From Primulina eburnea (Eukaryota; Streptophyta; Magnoliopsida; Lamiales; Gesneriaceae): a DNA stretch of 64,000 nucleotides. The DNA lies in the NCBI RefSeq assembly GCF_022965805.1, contig NC_133110.1:35774317-35838316 (forward strand). Direction: 5' to 3'. A program made the translations under genes and the position numbers. Under the pieces are notes generated by a model. The model had not been told where the DNA came from, did not search any database, and was given only the letters and a program-made list of their open reading frames with translations. Below, in pieces: positions 58,602 to 64,000 of the stretch (position 1 is its first letter; the number at the start of each line of letters is the position of its first letter).

Positions 58602-61600
58602 ATGGAAAATACTATGAACAAAGATGAAGTTTGCATACCTGATAGTGGTACAACGCACACTATCCTCCGAGATAAAAGATATTTCTTGGAACTAAAACCA
58701 ACAAAAACAATGGTGAATACAATATCAGGTCCTGTAGACTTGATTAAAGGTTGTGGTAAAGCACAATTTTTGTTACCTAATGGTACAAAATTTTTGATCA
58801 ATGATGCTTTATATTCACCACAATCGAAAAGAAATTTGTTGAGTTTTAATGATATATATTCCCATGGGTATGATACTCAAACAATGAATGAAGGGAATGA
58901 GAAATATATGTGTCTTACCACATATAAATCAGGAAAGAAATATGTAGTTGAAAAACTACCAATGCTACCTACTGGATTGCATTATACATATATAAGTCCA
59001 ATTGAATCAAACATGGTAGTTGATAATTCTTCAGTACTGATCAATTGGCATGATCGATTAGGACATCCTGGTTCAACAATGATGCGAAGAATTATAGAAA
59101 ATACACATGGTCATCCATTGAAAGACCAGAAGATCTTTCAGAATAATAAGTTTCAATGTAAAGCATGTTCTCTCGGAAAACTTATTATAAGACCATCACC
59201 AACCAAAATCCAAACTGAATCACCAATGTTTCTTGAACGTATTCAGGGTGATATTTGTGGACCAATCCATCCACCATGTGGACCATTCAGATACTTTATG
59301 GTATTGATTGATGCCTCCAGCAGATGGTCACATGTATGTTTACTGTCAACTCGAAATGTTGCATTTGCAAGATTACTTGCTCAAATAATAAAATTGAGGA
59401 ATCAATTTCCCGATTATACAATCAAGAAAATTAGACTTGATAATGCTGGTGAATTTACTTCCCAGACTTTCAATGATTATTGTATGTCTATGGGAATCAT
59501 TGTTGAGCATCCTGTTGCTCATGTACATACACAGAATGGATTGGCTGAATCATTGATTAAACGTCTGCAAATGATTGCTAGACCAATGATTATGAAAACA
59601 AAACTCCCTATTTCTATATGGGGACATGCAATTTTACATGCTGCTGCATTAATTCGTATCAGACCAAGTGCATATGATAAATACTCCCCATTGCAGCTTG
59701 CATTTGGTAAAGAACCAGACATTTCTCATCTGAGAATTTTTGGATGTATGGTGTATGTGCCTATTGCACCACCACAACGAAAGAAAATGGGACCTCAGAG
59801 AAAGGTTGGAATTTATATCGGTTATGATAGTCCATCAATCATTCGATATCTTGAACCTCAGACAGGCGACGTGTTCACAGCACGTTTTGCTGATTGTCAT
59901 TTTAATGAGGAAATCTTCCCAATGTTAGGGGGAGAACAGAAACATACCGAAAAGGAAATTACGTGGTATGTATCATCATTGTTACATATGGATCCAAGAA
60001 CAAAACAATGTGAAAATGATGTACAACAAATTGTACACTTGCAAAGAATAGCAAATCAAATACCAGATGCATTTGCAGACACAAAAGGGGTAACTAAATC
60101 ATATATACATGCTGCAAATGCCCCTGCTCGAATTGAAATTCCAAAGAAACAAATTGAAAATACTCATGATGTCATTAAACGCCTGAAGCGTGGAATGCCA
60201 GTCGGTTCCAAGGATAAAAATCCTCGAAAAAGAAAATTCATAGAGAAACACGATGATCACAAAATAGAGAATGATGTTCCTGAAGAAACACATGATGATC
60301 ACAAAATAGATAATGATGTTCCTGAAGAAACACATGATGATGAAAATGTTCTGTCAGAACCACAAACTGACGAGAATCGTGAAATATCTATCAATTACAT
60401 TAATACTGGAAAAATATGGAACCGAAAAGAAATAGAAGAAATTGATGATATATTTTCTTATAATGTGGCAATCGACATCATAAATGATAATGAAGATCAT
60501 GAACCAAAATCTTTTGGTGAATGTAAAAATCGACAGGATTGGGTAAAATGGAAAGATGCTATCCAGGTTGAATTGGATTCGCTAAATAAACGTAATGTTT
60601 TTGGACCTATAGTCCTTACACCTGAAGGTGTAAAACCTGTTGGATACAAATGGGTTTTTATTCGAAAGCGAAATGAGAAAAATGAAATAGTAAGATATAA
60701 AGCTCGACTTGTTGCACAAGGTTTTTCTCAAAGGCCTGGAATTGATTATGAAGAAACGTATTCTCCCGTGATGGATGCAATTACGTTTCGGTATTTGATT
60801 AGCTTGGCGGTATCTGAAAATTTAGAAATGCGTCTTATGGATGTTGTTACAGCTTACTTATATGGATCACTTGATAGTAATATATATATGAAAATCCCTG
60901 AAGGATTTAAGATGCCTGAAGCACAAAGTTCAAAACCCAGGGAATGTTATTCTGTGAAATTACAAAGATCATTATATGGGTTAAAGCAATCAGGTCGAAT
61001 GTGGTATAATCGACTAAGTGATCACTTGATGAAAAAGGGATATGTAAATAATTCAATATGCCCTTGTGTTTTCATTAAGAAAACAACATCCGGATGCGTA
61101 ATTATTGCTGTATATGTTGATGATTTAAACATCATTGGAACGAATAAGGAAATTCAAGAAGTTGTGTCATACTTGAAGGAAGAATTTGAAATGAAGGATC
61201 TTGGAAAAACCAAGTATTGTCTGGGTTTACAAATCGAACAAAAAGAATGTGGAATGTTTGTTCACCAGACAAATTATACAGAAAAGATCCTTAAACGTTT
61301 TAATATGGATAAAGCAAATCCTTTAAGTACTCCAATGGTTGTTAGATCTTTAAACATAGAAAAGGATCCATTCCGTCCATGTGAAGATGATGAAGATATT
61401 CTTGGTCCAGAAGTACCATATCTAAGTGCCATCGGTGCCCTTATGTACCTTACAAATTGTACAAGGCCTGATATATCTTTTGCCGTAAATCTGTTGGCAA
61501 GATTTAGCACATATCCAACAAAGAGACACTGGAACGGAATTAAACATATATTCCGTTATCTACGAGGAACGACAGACTTGGGACTTTTGTATTCAAAAGA

Positions 61601-62111
61601 TGCTAATTCAAGTATGATTGGTTATGCTGATGATGGATACTTATCTGATCCACACAAGGCACGTTCCCAAACTGGATATGTATTTACTCGTGGAGGCACT
61701 GCAATTTCTTGGCGTTCACAGAAACAAACGCTCGTAACTACTTCATCAAATCATGCTGAGATTATTGCACTACATGAAGCAAGTCGTGAATGTGTGTGGT
61801 TAAAATCAATGACCCAACATATCCAAATCTCATGCGGATTATCATTCGATGAGAAACCTGTGATACTATATGAAGATAATGCTGCATGTGTTGCTCAAAT
61901 GAAAGAAGGATACATAAAAAGCGACAGAACTAAACATATTCCTCCTAAGTTCTTCGCATTCACCAAGGAGCTTGAGAAGAATAAATGTATTGATGTTCGT
62001 CACATTCAATCAAGTGAAAACTCATCAGATCTCTTCACAAAGGCACTTCCTACGTCAATATTCAGAAAGCACATATATAATATTGGGATGCGCAATCTAC
62101 GAAATTTGTGA
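58602..62111 (+). CDS. Copia pol (protease, integrase, reverse transcriptase, RNase H)
   Basis: A single frame of 1169 codons. Protease has IPDSGTTHT (catalytic Asp near residue 14). The gag-pre-integrase zinc region (HDRLGHPG ... CKACSLGK) is near residues 148-195. The integrase core has GDICGP, RLDNAGEF and the catalytic Glu in NGLAESLIKR (about 205-320). An acidic linker at about 550-590 carries two repeats of 'DDHKI.NDVPEETH'. Reverse transcriptase runs from about 640, with YKARLVAQGF and catalytic YVDDLNIIG near residue 836. RNase H is at about 1005-1150 (IGYADDGYL, SSNHAEIIALHEA, YEDNAACV). It replicates and inserts the element. No disabling mutation is visible, so the element may be autonomous. 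Confidence 0.95.
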   Translation: MENTMNKDEVCIPDSGTTHTILRDKRYFLELKPTKTMVNTISGPVDLIKGCGKAQFLLPNGTKFLINDALYSPQSKRNLLSFNDIYSHGYDTQTMNEGNEKYMCLTTYKSGKKYVVEKLPMLPTGLHYTYISPIESNMVVDNSSVLINWHDRLGHPGSTMMRRIIENTHGHPLKDQKIFQNNKFQCKACSLGKLIIRPSPTKIQTESPMFLERIQGDICGPIHPPCGPFRYFMVLIDASSRWSHVCLLSTRNVAFARLLAQIIKLRNQFPDYTIKKIRLDNAGEFTSQTFNDYCMSMGIIVEHPVAHVHTQNGLAESLIKRLQMIARPMIMKTKLPISIWGHAILHAAALIRIRPSAYDKYSPLQLAFGKEPDISHLRIFGCMVYVPIAPPQRKKMGPQRKVGIYIGYDSPSIIRYLEPQTGDVFTARFADCHFNEEIFPMLGGEQKHTEKEITWYVSSLLHMDPRTKQCENDVQQIVHLQRIANQIPDAFADTKGVTKSYIHAANAPARIEIPKKQIENTHDVIKRLKRGMPVGSKDKNPRKRKFIEKHDDHKIENDVPEETHDDHKIDNDVPEETHDDENVLSEPQTDENREISINYINTGKIWNRKEIEEIDDIFSYNVAIDIINDNEDHEPKSFGECKNRQDWVKWKDAIQVELDSLNKRNVFGPIVLTPEGVKPVGYKWVFIRKRNEKNEIVRYKARLVAQGFSQRPGIDYEETYSPVMDAITFRYLISLAVSENLEMRLMDVVTAYLYGSLDSNIYMKIPEGFKMPEAQSSKPRECYSVKLQRSLYGLKQSGRMWYNRLSDHLMKKGYVNNSICPCVFIKKTTSGCVIIAVYVDDLNIIGTNKEIQEVVSYLKEEFEMKDLGKTKYCLGLQIEQKECGMFVHQTNYTEKILKRFNMDKANPLSTPMVVRSLNIEKDPFRPCEDDEDILGPEVPYLSAIGALMYLTNCTRPDISFAVNLLARFSTYPTKRHWNGIKHIFRYLRGTTDLGLLYSKDANSSMIGYADDGYLSDPHKARSQTGYVFTRGGTAISWRSQKQTLVTTSSNHAEIIALHEASRECVWLKSMTQHIQISCGLSFDEKPVILYEDNAACVAQMKEGYIKSDRTKHIPPKFFAFTKELEKNKCIDVRHIQSSENSSDLFTKALPTSIFRKHIYNIGMRNLRNL

Positions 62112-62275
62112 AGAATTGTTCATGTCAACATCAGGGGGAGTTTACGTGACTGCACTCTTTTTCCCTTACTATGGTTTTTATCCCAATGGGTTTTTCCAAG
62201 TAAGGTTTTTAACGAGGCAGTACAAAACACGTAATGAAGACATCATCGTATCATGATCATCATCACAAGGGGGAG

Positions 62276-62557
62276 TGTTGAAATATTATTTAAAATGTGA
62301 AAAATATTTGTGTTGAAAATGTGAATGTTGAATGTTGAAAAATAGGTGTTGAATATTGAAAATTAGTGTGTGATGATGTAGGTAATGATGTATTTTATTT
62401 TTGGATTATGTGTAAAGATTTCCTATAAATAGATCTCTCATTTGTGAAGAAAATCACAATTGAGTAGAGAGAAAAATATTATAAAGTGTGTTGATTGGTA
62501 AATTTTGAGTGTTTGAGATTTTTACTTTTTACCATAAATTTTTACTTTTTCACAACA
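62276..62557 (+). repeat. 3-prime LTR of the copia element
   Basis: 282 bp, preceded by the polypurine tract and followed by target duplication aattc. It differs from the 5-prime LTR only at 62494. Confidence 0.95.
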
Positions 62558-62562
62558 AATTC

Positions 62563-62779
62563 AACTAATATGTGTAATAAATGGTTTTTATGAAGAGTAC
62601 CATTGCAAAAGTGATGGAACTAATACCACATTGAGGGCTCCTTGTTTTCAAGGACTAGATGACACAAAAGCTTCTCCATTTCTTAAGGTTTCTTTCACTT
62701 GTGCTCATCATTTTCTACCATCTTATATTGGAAAATTACCCAAATAAAAAATATTCTACAAATCACAAGTTGTTTATTA
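62563..62779. other. 217-bp gap between two copia elements
   Basis: Remnant of the pre-insertion locus. One frame stays open from about 62560 to a donor-like 'cttaag|gtttct' near 62689, giving about 43 codons (includes NGFYEEYHCKSDGTNTTLRA). It might be part of a host exon, but I do not recognise it and see no acceptor. Confidence 0.35.
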
Positions 62780-64000
62780 TGTTGTGAAAAATTAAAAATC
62801 TATGATAAAAAATAAAAATATCAAACTCTAAAATTTTACCAAACTACATACTTTATAATATTTTTCTCTCTACTCGATTGTGAATTTCTTCACAAATGGT
62901 GAGCCTATTTATAGAATTTCTTTACAAATAATCCAAAAATAAAATACATCATTACCTACATCATCACACACTAATTTTCAAAATTTACAACTCTTATTTT
63001 CAACATTCATATATTCAATACACACATTTTAAATATTATTTTTCAACACTCCCCCTTGTGATGATGATCATAATGATTGTATTCATTACGTATTTTTATA
63101 CTGCCTCGTTAAAAACCTTACTAGGAAAAACCCATTGGGATAAAAATCATAGTAAGGGAAAAAGAGTGCAGTCACGTAAACTCTCCCTCATGTTGACATG
63201 AACAATTCTTCACAAATTTCGTAGATTGCGCATCCTAATATTATATATGTGCTTTCTGAATATTGACGTAGGAAGTGCCTTTGTGAAGAGATCTGATGAG
63301 TTTTCACTTGATTGAATGTGACGAACATCAATACATTTATTCTTCTCAAGCTCCTTGATGAATGCGAAGAACTTAGGAGGAATATGTTTAGTTCTGTCGC
63401 TTTTATGTATCCTTCTTTCATTTGAGCAACACATGCATCATTATCTTCATATAGTATCACAGGCTTCTCATCGAATGATAATCCGCATGAGATTTGGATA
63501 TGTTGGGTCATTGATTTTAACCACACACATTCACGGCTTGCTTCATGTAGTGCAATAATCTCGGCATGATTTGATGAAGTTGTTACGAGCATTTGTTTCT
63601 GTGAACGCCAAGAAATTTCAGTGCCTCCACGAGTAAATACATATCCAGTTTGGGAACGTGCCTTGTGTGGATCAGATAAGTATCCAGCTTCGGCATAACC
63701 AATTATACTTGGATATCATCTTTTGAATACAAAAGTCTCAAGTCTGTCGTTCCTCGTAGATAACAGAATATATGTTTAATTCTGTTCCAGTGTCTCTTTG
63801 TTGGATATGTGCTAAATCTTGCCAACAAATTTACGGCAAAAGATATATCAGGCCTTGTACAATTTGTAAGATACATAAGGCCACCGATAGCACTTAGATA
63901 TGGTACTTCTGGACCAAGAATATCTTCATCATCTTCACATGGACGGAATGGATCCTTTTCTATGTTTAATGATCTAACAACCATTGGAGTACTTAAATGA
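62780..64000 (-). mobile_element. Second, broken copia copy, inverted, truncated by the window end
   Basis: The same family as 56385-62557, on the minus strand. Its 3-prime LTR is 62780-63048 (269 bp, diverged), then 'ctcccccttgtgatgatgat' (polypurine tract), and the 3-prime end of pol. The LTR differs from the first element's at many positions and is shorter, so this copy is older. The remaining pol and the 5-prime LTR lie beyond 64000. Confidence 0.9.
63210..64000 (-). pseudogene. Frameshifted copia pol C-terminus (reverse transcriptase end, RNase H)
   Basis: Similar to the C-terminal 260 codons of the intact copia pol, but broken into three frames. A one-base deletion in a T run at about 63399-63402 shifts the frame after EGYIK, and another near 63713-63720 shifts it after LLYSKD. 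Substitutions such as GGLMYL for GALMYL and DNDACV for DNAACV also occur. The stop at 63210 matches that of the intact copy. It is not expected to be functional. Confidence 0.9.

Larger units (their letters stand above)
56380..62562 (+). mobile_element. Young Ty1/copia retrotransposon, apparently intact
   Basis: LTRs at 56385-56666 and 62276-62557, 282 bp each, differ at one base only (G at 56603, A at 62494). The target duplication aattc lies at 56380-56384 and 62558-62562. The element spans 6173 bp. The domain order (protease, integrase, reverse transcriptase, RNase H) is the copia order. A polypurine tract 'atcacaagggggag' precedes the 3-prime LTR (62262-62275). Gag and pol are both open. 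The single LTR difference points to a recent insertion. Confidence 0.95.

Overview
The window is nuclear DNA of a flowering plant, most likely a eudicot. It has spliced genes with GT-AG introns, plant-type LTR retrotransposons with tRNA-primer binding sites, and long AT-rich spacers. Short palindromic MITEs with a 'gtgagacggtctcac' end suggest Lamiales, but this is a recollection and a weak guess. Only two host genes are clear. One is a 14-coding-exon gene for the mitochondrial pyruvate dehydrogenase E1 beta subunit (41435-46223, + strand). The other is a 7-exon CDK-like kinase with an MGC lipidation start (53061-49437, - strand). They are tail to tail. From memory, the same gene pair (At5g50850/At5g50860) is adjacent in Arabidopsis.

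Layout. 1-15291 is an indel-rich near-copy of 22.80-37.53 kb, in the same order and orientation. It keeps copy-specific single-base differences of the clean locus but is full of small insertions, deletions and homopolymer runs. This looks like unpolished long-read sequence or a gap fill, not an old duplication. 15292-17684 holds the end of another LTR-type element, then unique AT-rich DNA. 17690-32392 is a tandem Ty3/gypsy chromovirus on the - strand: three LTRs and two internal regions inside one 5-bp target duplication (gtaat). One unit carries a solo LTR of a related family inside pol, and the other carries a CGA-to-TGA stop in integrase. Both share an amber codon in gag and a T8 run that separates the gag and pol frames.

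32398-34210 is AT-rich spacer with an old tandem duplication and an (AT)n tract. 34216-40734 is a gag-only, Athila/Tat-like LTR element with TSD ataaa. A complete Cassandra-type TRIM is nested in it (37022-37885, TSD ttacg). The TRIM LTRs are identical and contain a 5S rRNA-like segment. The two host genes follow, separated by MITE-rich DNA. 56385-62557 is a young, apparently intact Ty1/copia element (TSD aattc, LTRs differing at one base). From 62780 to the window end is a broken, inverted copy of the same family.

Working together. The host genes have unrelated roles: carbon entry into the TCA cycle, and kinase signalling at a membrane. The rest is a nest of retroelements. The more unusual points are a 69-bp G-box/ABRE-like repeat placed just upstream of the TATA box in the gypsy LTRs and kept in a diverged relative, two intron-like segments in the copia element (one would join gag to pol in frame), a palindrome array in the gag-only element, and a single-base frame break in the kinase's last exon.
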